From positions 1 through 13,177 of the forward strand of contig CALTNV010000084.1 of assembly GCA_943845485.1 (NCBI GenBank): a stretch of 13,177 bases of DNA, in the 5' to 3' direction. Positions 1-7,722 of the stretch are shown one piece after another; positions within the stretch are counted from its first letter, which is position 1; the number at the start of each line of letters is the position of its first letter. A model generated the notes under the pieces. That model did no database searches. It was not told the DNA's origin and saw nothing but the letters and a program-made list of their open reading frames with translations. The position numbers were made by a program, and so were the translations under genes. This DNA is from an uncultured Flavobacteriales bacterium. GTDB taxonomy: Bacteria > Bacteroidota > Bacteroidia > Flavobacteriales > CALTNV01.

Positions 1-2
1 TT

Positions 3-65
3 AAATTAATTTTAGCATCAATACAACAAATAGAAAAAAATCATGACTTTAGATACTTTAAATAA
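3..65 (+). CDS. C-terminal tail of an upstream gene (partial, unidentified)
   Basis: One plus-strand frame is open from the left edge of the window and ends in TAA at 63-65. It gives about 20 residues ending in DFRYFK. The stop lies 9 nt before the ATG of the MBOAT gene, which is the spacing expected inside an operon, and no other use of these bases is apparent. The tail is too short to assign to a family. By context it could belong to another glycan-acylation or surface-polysaccharide gene, but that is inference only. It could also be a chance open frame. Confidence 0.4.
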   Translation, partial: KLILASIQQIEKNHDFRYFK

Positions 66-74
66 ATAATAAAA

Positions 75-1481
75 ATGGTATTTAATTCAATAGAGTTTTT
101 ATTATTTGGTATTATATTTTTTGTTTTTTGGCCAATAATGAGAAAAAAAAATACTAGTAGATGGATTTATATCACATTTGCTAGTTTTATTTTTTATGGA
201 TGGTGGGATTGGCGTTTTTTATTTTTAATAATTGGCAGTGGTTTAATTGATTATTTTTGCGGGTTAGCAATATTTAATTCATCAAATAATAGAAAATTAT
301 ACCTGACAATATCACTTGTAGGAAACCTTGGTAGTTTAACAGTTTTTAAATACGGATATTTCATTATAAATATCATAAATGACATTTCAGCTTTACTCAA
401 AATTAACTTTACTTTATCAACTCCAGAATTTACAATATTATTACCAGTTGGTATTAGTTTCTATACTTTCCAATCATTAAGTTATACGATTGATGTTTAC
501 AAACATAGACTAAAGCCTACAAAAAATATTTTTCATTTCTTTAGTTTCTTATCTATGTTTCCTCAATTAGTTGCAGGACCTATAGTAAGAGCAAAAGACT
601 TACTAAGGCAGTTAGAAAATTATAAAATTCCAAATCTTATTCAAAAATGGAATGCTACAAAATTAATTGTATTTGGTCTTTTTCAGAAAGTAGTAATCGC
701 AGATAATTTATCTAGATTAATTGATACTACTTTTGAAAACAAGACTTCTTATGACGGCACAATATTCTGGTGGGTTGTTATGATCGCATTTTCATTTCAA
801 ATATACTGTGATTTTAGCGGTTATAGCTTAATAGCAAGAGGATTAGCAAAATTAATGGGCTATCACTTTAAAATGAACTTCAACCATCCTTACTTATCAA
901 AAAACATGAGGACATTTTGGAAAAATTGGCATATCTCATTATCCACTTGGTTTAGAGACTATGTATATATTCCAATTGGTGGATCAAAAAAAGGAAAAAA
1001 CCTTGCTTTAATAGGATTAACAATAACGATGCTTTTATCAGGTATATGGCATGGAGCAAATTACACCTATATAATATGGGCAATTATTCATATTATATGG
1101 CTACAAGTTGACAGACTAACTAATTGGACAAAAAAAGCAAAAAACTCTTCTATTATATTTATAATTATAGCATTTACACAAGCTTTAATAGCATGGGTTT
1201 ACTTTAGAGCTGAAGATATTAATCAAGGAAATACTATTATAAAAAAACTATTTAATAGCTCAAAAACAGACTTATCTTTCATAAACTACTATTCAAACGC
1301 TATCATATTTTTATCATTGGCTATTTTTATTGAGTTTATAATTTATTTGAAAAAAAACTATACAAAAACTAATGTCGTTTACAAAAAAACAAACTTTGAT
1401 GTAGTAATAGTGACTATTGCTATATTATTTATATTGTTTTTAAGAGGCGAAGGTCAACAATTTATATATTTTCAATTTTAG
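75..1481 (+). CDS. MBOAT family O-acyltransferase (AlgI/DltB-like)
   Basis: This is an integral membrane acyltransferase of 468 residues, close to the usual AlgI-like length. The family moves acyl groups across or at the cytoplasmic membrane onto extracytoplasmic glycans or teichoic-type polymers. The start resembles the family hallmark (MVFNSIEFLLFG), and many hydrophobic segments follow along the whole length. The conserved central block around residues 280-303 (RTFWKNWHISLSTWFRDYVY, with His286) is present. So is the invariant His of the SGIWHGA motif at residue 326, the presumed catalytic residue. The C-terminus (GQQFIYFQF) matches the typical family end, so the gene looks complete. There is no clear Shine-Dalgarno; an A-rich leader precedes the ATG. 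The SGNH gene starts 3 nt downstream, the usual MBOAT plus SGNH partnership (as in AlgI/AlgX or DltB/DltD). The glycan substrate cannot be told from sequence. Confidence 0.93.
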   Translation: MVFNSIEFLLFGIIFFVFWPIMRKKNTSRWIYITFASFIFYGWWDWRFLFLIIGSGLIDYFCGLAIFNSSNNRKLYLTISLVGNLGSLTVFKYGYFIINIINDISALLKINFTLSTPEFTILLPVGISFYTFQSLSYTIDVYKHRLKPTKNIFHFFSFLSMFPQLVAGPIVRAKDLLRQLENYKIPNLIQKWNATKLIVFGLFQKVVIADNLSRLIDTTFENKTSYDGTIFWWVVMIAFSFQIYCDFSGYSLIARGLAKLMGYHFKMNFNHPYLSKNMRTFWKNWHISLSTWFRDYVYIPIGGSKKGKNLALIGLTITMLLSGIWHGANYTYIIWAIIHIIWLQVDRLTNWTKKAKNSSIIFIIIAFTQALIAWVYFRAEDINQGNTIIKKLFNSSKTDLSFINYYSNAIIFLSLAIFIEFIIYLKKNYTKTNVVYKKTNFDVVIVTIAILFILFLRGEGQQFIYFQF

Positions 1482-1484
1482 AAA

Positions 1485-2420
1485 ATGAAAATTAAAACAA
1501 AATTTATTTTAACAACATTATTCGTAATTGCAGGCGTAGTTATTTTGAAAATAACCCTACCACGAAACATTAATGAATATAAAGTTCATAAAGAGTTTTT
1601 TTGGGTACATAAAACTCATTCAAATGAAAAGGCTAATATTATTATTGCTGGGGATTCAAGAATATACAGAGGCTTTTCTACAAAAGATTTTTTAAAAGGG
1701 ATAAATAATAGATCTACAGCCTTAAACATAGGGTATTCAAGTGCAGGCTATGGACAAAATTACTTTGATTTTATTGATAAAAAACTAGATACTAGTTGTT
1801 CATCAAAAACCATAATACTTGGAATAACTCCAAACTCATTAACATTTGAAGCGTCCTTAAACAAGCACTTTAAACGTTACAAAACGAAAGGAAAAATGGA
1901 TCTATTCAAGACAACTTATATAAATCCAAATATTAATTTTTATCCATATACTATTTATGATATAGTAAAAGCAACTAAAAACACTTCTGATAATAAAAAT
2001 CTATACTCTTTGCCAAAAGGAAAAAAAGAAGGGTTTAATAAAGGTGGTTGGGTAGCTTCTACAAATTCAAAAATTGACTCATTAGAAGCTTTACAAAGCT
2101 ATAAAAAGTCATTTTCAGAAAAAAACATAGATTCATTGATCATCAAAAAATTATTTGCACAAATAAAAAAATGGAATAATAAAGGCATAAAAGTATTCTG
2201 CTTTAGGCCTCCTACTACAAAACATATGATTGAATTAGAAGATGAATTGAGTGGGTTTAATGAAGTCATATTTAAAAAAGAACTATCAAAAAATGGTGGA
2301 ATATGGATAAATGTTAATCAAACAAAGTACTTATCTTATGATGGAAGTCATTTAGAATACCTTTCAGCTAAAGAGTTTTCAAAAGATTTTGGAATTCTTG
2401 TTAAACCTTACTTGAATTAA
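1485..2420 (+). CDS. SGNH/GDSL-like protein, membrane-anchored partner of the MBOAT acyltransferase
   Basis: This 311-residue protein has one N-terminal hydrophobic segment (about residues 6-25, after KIKTK), which fits an uncleaved anchor or a signal peptide with the rest outside the cytoplasm. An SGNH nucleophile block is visible as AGDSR at residues 55-59, with Ser58 the probable nucleophile. A C-terminal DGSH block supplies Asp286 and His289, the usual Asp-x-x-His pair. GDSR replaces GDSL, which is common among the SGNH proteins paired with MBOAT enzymes. A Gly-rich stretch after LNIGYSS may form the second block. The gene begins 3 nt after the MBOAT stop, so the two are almost certainly co-transcribed. 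The likely role is transfer or removal of acyl groups on the exported glycan after MBOAT delivers them. Its 3' end overlaps the convergent antiporter gene by 20 bp. Confidence 0.8.
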   Translation: MKIKTKFILTTLFVIAGVVILKITLPRNINEYKVHKEFFWVHKTHSNEKANIIIAGDSRIYRGFSTKDFLKGINNRSTALNIGYSSAGYGQNYFDFIDKKLDTSCSSKTIILGITPNSLTFEASLNKHFKRYKTKGKMDLFKTTYINPNINFYPYTIYDIVKATKNTSDNKNLYSLPKGKKEGFNKGGWVASTNSKIDSLEALQSYKKSFSEKNIDSLIIKKLFAQIKKWNNKGIKVFCFRPPTTKHMIELEDELSGFNEVIFKKELSKNGGIWINVNQTKYLSYDGSHLEYLSAKEFSKDFGILVKPYLN

Positions 2421-3609
2421 TTTTTTTTGATTTACTCCTATACAAACCATATGACATAATTAAGGAAGAAACAATAATCAATAAAATTAGAATAGCTTCA
2501 GGAATACTGTTGTTTTTTAATTCTTCCGGTATGGCATAGAATAACAATACTGAAACTAAACCTCTGGATGCTGTTGTTAAAATAACAGAATTTTCTCCTT
2601 TCAACAAAACTTTTACAAAAAGAAACCTTGACACGTATATTAAAAGCAAAATAGCTAACATTACAAATAATATATTTAAAGAAAATAAGTTATTAATATT
2701 GATAAACAGTCCAAAAACAACAAAAAATAATGATCTAATAACAAATGATATTTGATCAGTAAATTCTTTTAAACTTTTTATAGTTGAATCAATACTTCCG
2801 TGTTTTTTAAAAATTTCCACCTTAGTAATATCATAAAAGAAATCTAAATTATTCATTACTAAACCGAAACAGAAAATAATTAATAAAGAAGATAGAGACA
2901 TTAACTTACCTAAAACATAAATTAATACTAAAAAGGAAAAAACAAGAAAAAGCATATAATCTCCTTTAAAATTCTTAAAAATCCATATCAGGAAAAAAGA
3001 GAAAAAAACAGATAATATTATAGTAACTAAAAGAGAAACAGAAATATCTAGGGTGATTTGAAACACATTATCAATATGATAACTATGAATTAAATAGAAA
3101 TATATCATAATACCAATGATATCAGAAAAGGTACTTTCGTAAATCATAAATTCTTTTAAAAACTTATTTTTCATGCTAGATACACTAGGTATAATTATTG
3201 CACTTGACATTAGTGAAAATGGTACACTATACACCACTGCAGAATAGAGCTCCATATTATAATAATGGACAAATAAAACTGAAAGTCCAGCCATTACAAT
3301 AAGTATAGAAAAAGAAGCTAAATAAAAAGACTTAAGAATAAGGGGTAACTTATGTTTCGTTATTTTCAAATCCAACGTAGCTTCTAAAACAATAAATATT
3401 AAGCCAACAATTCCAAGAAAATGTAAAGGAGTTCTAAGATAGTTTAAGCTAATCTTGTAAGAAAAAAGGCTAAAAACCAGTTGTAGTATAATTCCAAAAA
3501 AAATCAACAACACAACAGAAGGAACATGGATTTTTTTAGACAAAAAATTAAAAAAATACGATGCTATGATGATTCCTGAAAATAATACCAATGCGTAATA
3601 AGCAACCAT
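2401..3609 (-). CDS. Cation:proton antiporter (monovalent cation/H+ exchanger, CPA-type)
   Basis: This 402-residue protein is almost entirely hydrophobic, with roughly 11-13 membrane segments. The pattern is that of the CPA1/CPA2 sodium (or potassium)/proton exchangers. Visible family landmarks are VLEATLDL at about 75-82 (the position of the FxxGL motif), SSAIIIPS at 135-142 followed by ESTFSD at 158-163, FVVFGLFIN at about 295-303, and TASRGLVSVLL at 346-356. ESTFSD matches the place where CPA1 proteins carry ESLxND; Asp163 is kept but the residue before it is Ser rather than Asn or Asp. No C-terminal TrkA-N/RCK domain follows, so this is the transport core alone. It presumably exchanges Na+ or K+ for H+ for pH or salt balance; which ion cannot be told. 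It lies 81 bp downstream of the DUF2480 gene on the same strand. Confidence 0.85.
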   Translation of the reverse strand: MVAYYALVLFSGIIIASYFFNFLSKKIHVPSVVLLIFFGIILQLVFSLFSYKISLNYLRTPLHFLGIVGLIFIVLEATLDLKITKHKLPLILKSFYLASFSILIVMAGLSVLFVHYYNMELYSAVVYSVPFSLMSSAIIIPSVSSMKNKFLKEFMIYESTFSDIIGIMIYFYLIHSYHIDNVFQITLDISVSLLVTIILSVFFSFFLIWIFKNFKGDYMLFLVFSFLVLIYVLGKLMSLSSLLIIFCFGLVMNNLDFFYDITKVEIFKKHGSIDSTIKSLKEFTDQISFVIRSLFFVVFGLFININNLFSLNILFVMLAILLLIYVSRFLFVKVLLKGENSVILTTASRGLVSVLLFYAIPEELKNNSIPEAILILLIIVSSLIMSYGLYRSKSKKINSSKV

Positions 3610-3645
3610 ATGTAAAAATTAGTTTTACCAAAATAGTAAACCAAA

Positions 3646-3662
3646 ACTGATTATTAATCAGT
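3646..3662. promoter_or_regulatory. 17-bp palindrome between the DUF2480 gene and the antiporter gene
   Basis: ACTGATTATTAATCAGT has perfect 8-bp arms around a single central base. It lies about 37 bp upstream of the antiporter start codon and about 30 bp downstream of the DUF2480 stop. On the minus strand it is followed by TTTTGG. It could be an operator for the antiporter, or a weak terminator-like hairpin after the DUF2480 gene. The stem is AT-rich and the U-run is short, so terminator function is doubtful. A second possible hairpin (3619-3626 with 3643-3650, one T-G pair) overlaps it. Confidence 0.35.
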
Positions 3663-3690
3663 ATAAAAGCTTAAAAATTAAACAAATAAA

Positions 3691-4200
3691 TCACTTTTTA
3701 TACAAAGGAACTGTAGAACATGGCTCTCCATACATAATAGTTTTTACAAGTGGTTGTAAAATCTTAATTAGATGTAAATAGGCATTAATAGAGATGATAG
3801 AATTAGAGCAACCTTTAACAATAACTCGTTTATCGAAAAAATTATTTAAATCTAAAGCATCTAGATTATTAATTAAGACCTTTTGATTAAAGTCATTCTC
3901 ATCTCCACAATACACATAATCAGCATTGTTACTGTAAAAATAAACAGTCAGTAAAATTACTGCCCATTGTGGTATTATTATATCATCAGATTTTAAAATT
4001 AAAACCGATTTACCTTTGTACTCTGTAAAATCAAAAGATTTTAATTGCATCCTAAAGTCTTTCTCTCTAAGAATGATACCTTCAAACAAAAACTGACTAA
4101 AATCAATTGATATAACATCCCTTCTACTTGGTAAATATTTTTCTAAGTCAATTTGAATTAGACCACTATTTTCAACTCTATTTATAATTTCCTGCTCCAT
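3691..4200 (-). CDS. DUF2480 family protein
   Basis: This soluble protein of 169 residues has no signal peptide or membrane segment. I recognise it as DUF2480, a family found in Bacteroidota, from the start (NRVENSGLIQIDLE), from FEGIILREKDFR at about 39-50, and above all from the C-terminal GEPCSTVPLYK at 158-168. A second conserved block, VKGCSN at 128-133, gives Cys131; the C-terminal motif gives Cys161. Two conserved cysteines suggest metal, Fe-S or redox chemistry, but no function is established to my knowledge. From memory, homologues in flavobacteria often sit near SUF iron-sulfur assembly genes; none are in this window. The length is normal and the gene is intact. A -7 promoter-like element lies only 9-16 nt upstream of the ATG, implying an almost leaderless mRNA if it is used. 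It ends in TGA, unlike its neighbours, which use TAA. Confidence 0.9.
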   Translation of the reverse strand: MEQEIINRVENSGLIQIDLEKYLPSRRDVISIDFSQFLFEGIILREKDFRMQLKSFDFTEYKGKSVLILKSDDIIIPQWAVILLTVYFYSNNADYVYCGDENDFNQKVLINNLDALDLNNFFDKRVIVKGCSNSIISINAYLHLIKILQPLVKTIMYGEPCSTVPLYKK

Positions 4201-4208
4201 TGTACTAA

Positions 4209-4216
4209 CAAAAGTA
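4209..4216 (-). promoter_or_regulatory. Candidate Bacteroidota -7 element for the DUF2480 gene
   Basis: Read on the minus strand this is TACTTTTG, an exact match to the Bacteroidota sigma-70 -7 consensus TAnnTTTG. It lies in the 60-bp divergent gap, just upstream of the DUF2480 ATG at 4200. Transcription would start only about 3-5 nt before the ATG. No clear TTTG -33 box is seen at the right distance, so this is a motif match only. Confidence 0.4.
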
Positions 4217-4260
4217 TATTTTCGTTGTAAATATACTTACATTGAATTAAAGACTTTTAC

Positions 4261-7200
4261 TTGAAACAACCTAATTACCATATCATTGTACTAATTAACA
4301 TCTTTTTAATGATGATTGGTGTATCTGCTTATGGTCAAAAAAGTAAAAAAGTTAACAAAACGATAATCATTAAAAACTCACAAATTTATTTAGATAGTTT
4401 AAGCATTATCAATCATACATTTAAACTTTCAATAAATGATTCAATCATTGAAAATGGCTATATTTTAGATCCAAATACAACAAAATTATTGATTACAGAT
4501 GAATCTCTAATTGGAAAAAAAATTAACATTAGCTATATAACCTTTCCTATAAGTTTTAAAGAAACGTATTATCACAAATCTTTGGATAGTTTAAACATTA
4601 TACCGGACAAAGAAAAAAATCCTTTTCTATATATTTTCAAACAAAACAACAGTCAAAACATTAATATATATGGTTTAAATAAAAGCGGTAGTATATCCAG
4701 AGGTATTGTTTTAGGTAATAATCAAGATTTAGGGCTAAATTCAAATTTTAATTTGCAATTAAATGGGAAGTTATCTGAAGATGTTAATATCACAGCATCA
4801 ATATCAGATCAAAATATTCCTATTCAACCAGAAGGAAACACACAGCAACTACAAGATTTTGATAGGATTTTTATAAGTGTTTACAATAAAAACTTTAATA
4901 TTATAGCAGGAGATTATGATTTTAAAAATGAAAACTATAATCACTTTTTAAAATATCAAAAAAGGTTAAAAGGTGGCCAAGTAAAACTAAACATACCAGC
5001 TTCATCATTTGATGAAAATTTAAATGGCAAAATATCTGTATACGGAAATGGAGCAATCTCTAAAGGTAAATTTTCTAGAAATGTGTTTATTGGAAATGAA
5101 GGTAACCAAGGACCTTATAAATTAAATGCACAAAATTCTAGAAAATTCATTCAAATTTTAAGTGGTACAGAAAGAATATTTATAGATGGTGTACTTTTAA
5201 AAAGAGGACAAACAAACGACTATGTTATTAACTACAACACAGGTGAGATAACATTTACAAGTAGAAGGTTAATTACAAAAGACACCAGAATTACTGCTGA
5301 ATTCCAGTATTCTGATCAAAACTATGTTAAAACGAACTTTACTTTAGGCGGAGAATATAAAAATGAAAAAACTAAGGTGTATTTTAGTTATTACAATGAA
5401 AAAGACAATAAAAACCAACCACTTCAACAAGACATATCTGATTCTACAAAACAAATATTATCTGAATTAGATGGAAATACGAATGAAATATTCATAAACG
5501 GAGCCGATTCTGCATCGTTTTCTAATGAGGTAATTATGTATAGAACTGATACAGTAGATGGTTATTTTCCGGTTTACATAAATACATATAACAGTGATTC
5601 TACTGTATACAATGTCACTTTTACAGAACTTGGCTTAGGAAAAGGAAATTATAATTTAAAATCTTTTGATGCCAATGGAAGAATATACGAATGGGTAACA
5701 CCACTTATTATAGGTTCAGACACAATAAAACAAGGGAATTATGCCCCAATTACTGTTGTATATGCTCCTGAGAAAGAAACGATGGTTACTCTAGGTGTTG
5801 AACATATAATATCTGAAAATAATAAAATTAAACTTGAATTTGCAAATAGTAAAAAATTTAACAATACTTTTAGTGAAAAAAGCGAAGAAGGAAATGCTGT
5901 TTTCATTAAATCAGACAATAACTTTAAGCTTAAAAATAACATATTATTTCTAAATTATTCATTAGAAACAGTATCTAAAAACTTTAATGCTATTGAAAGA
6001 TTCAGAAGCCCTGAATTTTATAGAGATTGGAATATCATTAACGACTCTATAAAAAACAATCAATTTTTAAATGAAATAAGTGTAGGAATAAAAGACAAGA
6101 AAACAAACTTCATTAATCTAACCACAAAAAACTTTTATATCACAAATCAATACAATGGAAATCAAGCCTCTTTAAAATGGAACTTTGTAAATCAATTAAT
6201 CAATTCTAATTTAAACCTCAGTTACACAAGTACCTCGGGAAATTCAAATTCAAGATTTTTAAGGAATAAAGGTAAACACTTTATCAAAATAAAAGAAATA
6301 AATATTGGTTATGAGGATGAATTTGAATGGAATGAGTTCAGATCAGCAGATACCATTAATGGTACAAGCTATAGATTTTACAGAGGGGGAGTATTTATTA
6401 ATCAAAAAACAAAGAATAATAACTTTTACCAATTCAAATATAGTTCAAGAATTGACTGGAAACCATTTAAAAATGATTTCTTTAAAACTGCTATTTCTGA
6501 AGATTTAAGTGCAGAAATTAGGTTAATGAAAAATAAAAACAACACCCTTACAGCATTGTTTGGATATAGAAAGCTGAACGTAACAGATAAAGGCATTAGT
6601 TTATTCACACCTGAAAACACTATAGTATCAAGAGTAGACCATAGACTAAAGCTATTAAAAAGAACATTTAGTTTTCAAACATTTTATGAAACAGGATCAG
6701 GTTTAGAGAGAAAAAAAGAGTACTATTATCAAGAAGTTCAACCTGGACAAGGAAATTATGTATGGATAGATTACAATGACAATAATATTAAAGAATTAAA
6801 TGAATTTGAAAAAGATAATTTTTCTGGGCTAGCAAACTATGTAAGATTAGCAAATTTAACTGATGACTATGTAAAAACCTATAGTGTTCAGTTATCAGAA
6901 ACCTTCATTTTCAGACCTTCTAATGCTTTTAAGAACAAAAATAAAGCTACAAAAGTCATTGGATTATTTTCAAACCAATTAAATTTTCAGATAAATAGAA
7001 AAACAACTTATGAAAACGACATTGATCGATTTAATCCATTCATTAAAAATATATCAGATTCAACACTTGTTTCATTTTCTCAGAACTTAAGAAACACTGT
7101 ATATTTTAATAGAACAAATCCTAAGTTTGGTATGAATTATATTTACCAAAACTCTGAAAAAAAAGCTACATTAACAGGAGGTATTGATTATTCAACAGCA

Positions 7201-7722
7201 AAAAATCATATTATTGATACTAGATGGAATTTGTATAAAGATTTTTCAATTTTAATGGTCTTGAATAAGGGTGACAAAACTAATTTTTCAGATTATACTC
7301 AAGGGAAAAACTACCATATCAAAGAAATTGGAATTAAACCTATTCTTCAATTTCAACCAAATACAGTTTTTAGATTTCAAGTATTAACTAGATTTACACT
7401 TAAAGAAAATGTTGAAAATATTAATGGAGAAACATCAAGCATACAGTCAATTGGGATAAGCACAAAATATAGCCAATTAAAAAAGGGTAGTTTACAGGCT
7501 ACCCTGGAATATATTTACAACACCTATAACGGTGGAGAATCAAATTCTTTAAGTTTTGAAATGCTAGAATCTTTATCAGTTGGTAAAAATTACACCATTA
7601 ACCTAAGTTATCAGAAAACATTAGGCAAAAACATTCAGTTAAACTTTTCCTACAATGGTAGAATAACCAACAACAACCAAGTTACACATGTTGGTAGTGC
7701 TCAGGTTAGAGCTTTCTTTTAA
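4261..7722 (+). CDS. Large outer-membrane beta-barrel-like protein (uncharacterised Bacteroidota family), TTG start
   Basis: This 1153-residue exported protein has an N-terminal signal peptide (hydrophobic stretch at about 8-24, ending GVSAYGQ, probable cleavage near residue 26). The start is TTG: the first in-frame ATG at 4309 would leave only MMIGVSAYGQ, destroying the signal, and an in-frame TGA lies at 4243-4245. Residues 142-207 carry a block typical of a Bacteroidota surface-protein family (SRGIVLGNNQDLGLNSNF, then SDQNIPIQPEGNTQQLQDFD). Residues 322-355 hold another (NYNTGEITFTSRRLITKDTR). From about residue 520 to the end the sequence alternates polar and aromatic residues like a beta-barrel, and it ends in Phe-Phe, as many outer-membrane barrels do. 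Residues 837-850 form an EF-hand-like acidic loop (DYNDNNIKELNEFE). No plug, TonB box or OmpA domain is obvious. The function is unknown; it is much shorter than SprA. Confidence 0.8.
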   Translation: MKQPNYHIIVLINIFLMMIGVSAYGQKSKKVNKTIIIKNSQIYLDSLSIINHTFKLSINDSIIENGYILDPNTTKLLITDESLIGKKINISYITFPISFKETYYHKSLDSLNIIPDKEKNPFLYIFKQNNSQNINIYGLNKSGSISRGIVLGNNQDLGLNSNFNLQLNGKLSEDVNITASISDQNIPIQPEGNTQQLQDFDRIFISVYNKNFNIIAGDYDFKNENYNHFLKYQKRLKGGQVKLNIPASSFDENLNGKISVYGNGAISKGKFSRNVFIGNEGNQGPYKLNAQNSRKFIQILSGTERIFIDGVLLKRGQTNDYVINYNTGEITFTSRRLITKDTRITAEFQYSDQNYVKTNFTLGGEYKNEKTKVYFSYYNEKDNKNQPLQQDISDSTKQILSELDGNTNEIFINGADSASFSNEVIMYRTDTVDGYFPVYINTYNSDSTVYNVTFTELGLGKGNYNLKSFDANGRIYEWVTPLIIGSDTIKQGNYAPITVVYAPEKETMVTLGVEHIISENNKIKLEFANSKKFNNTFSEKSEEGNAVFIKSDNNFKLKNNILFLNYSLETVSKNFNAIERFRSPEFYRDWNIINDSIKNNQFLNEISVGIKDKKTNFINLTTKNFYITNQYNGNQASLKWNFVNQLINSNLNLSYTSTSGNSNSRFLRNKGKHFIKIKEINIGYEDEFEWNEFRSADTINGTSYRFYRGGVFINQKTKNNNFYQFKYSSRIDWKPFKNDFFKTAISEDLSAEIRLMKNKNNTLTALFGYRKLNVTDKGISLFTPENTIVSRVDHRLKLLKRTFSFQTFYETGSGLERKKEYYYQEVQPGQGNYVWIDYNDNNIKELNEFEKDNFSGLANYVRLANLTDDYVKTYSVQLSETFIFRPSNAFKNKNKATKVIGLFSNQLNFQINRKTTYENDIDRFNPFIKNISDSTLVSFSQNLRNTVYFNRTNPKFGMNYIYQNSEKKATLTGGIDYSTAKNHIIDTRWNLYKDFSILMVLNKGDKTNFSDYTQGKNYHIKEIGIKPILQFQPNTVFRFQVLTRFTLKENVENINGETSSIQSIGISTKYSQLKKGSLQATLEYIYNTYNGGESNSLSFEMLESLSVGKNYTINLSYQKTLGKNIQLNFSYNGRITNNNQVTHVGSAQVRAFF
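7719..7722. other. Shared TTAA stop of two convergent genes
   Basis: The self-complementary TTAA supplies TAA to the outer-membrane protein gene on the plus strand (7720-7722) and TAA to the TPR/PD40 gene on the minus strand (7719-7721). The genes therefore meet with no intergenic space and no room for a conventional terminator outside coding sequence. Confidence 0.9.

Noticed and set aside
1..14. Near-palindrome at the left edge, checked as a mate to the fold-back at the right edge
   Set aside because: Only a 10-bp AT palindrome (AAATTAATTT), which is common in such AT-rich DNA; no inverted copy of neighbouring coding sequence.
4246..4248. ATT at 4246 as an alternative start of the outer-membrane protein (MKDFYLKQ...)
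   Set aside because: ATT starts are very rare, and TTG at 4261 already gives a normal signal peptide; it cannot be fully excluded.
4309..4311. ATG at 4309 as the start of the outer-membrane protein
   Set aside because: It would remove the charged end and most of the hydrophobic core of the signal peptide.
5739..6620. Short open frames of 64-67 codons inside the outer-membrane protein gene on both strands (5739-5942, 6305-6508, 6426-6620)
   Set aside because: They lie wholly within a well-supported gene, have no recognisable domain or start signal, and are expected by chance.
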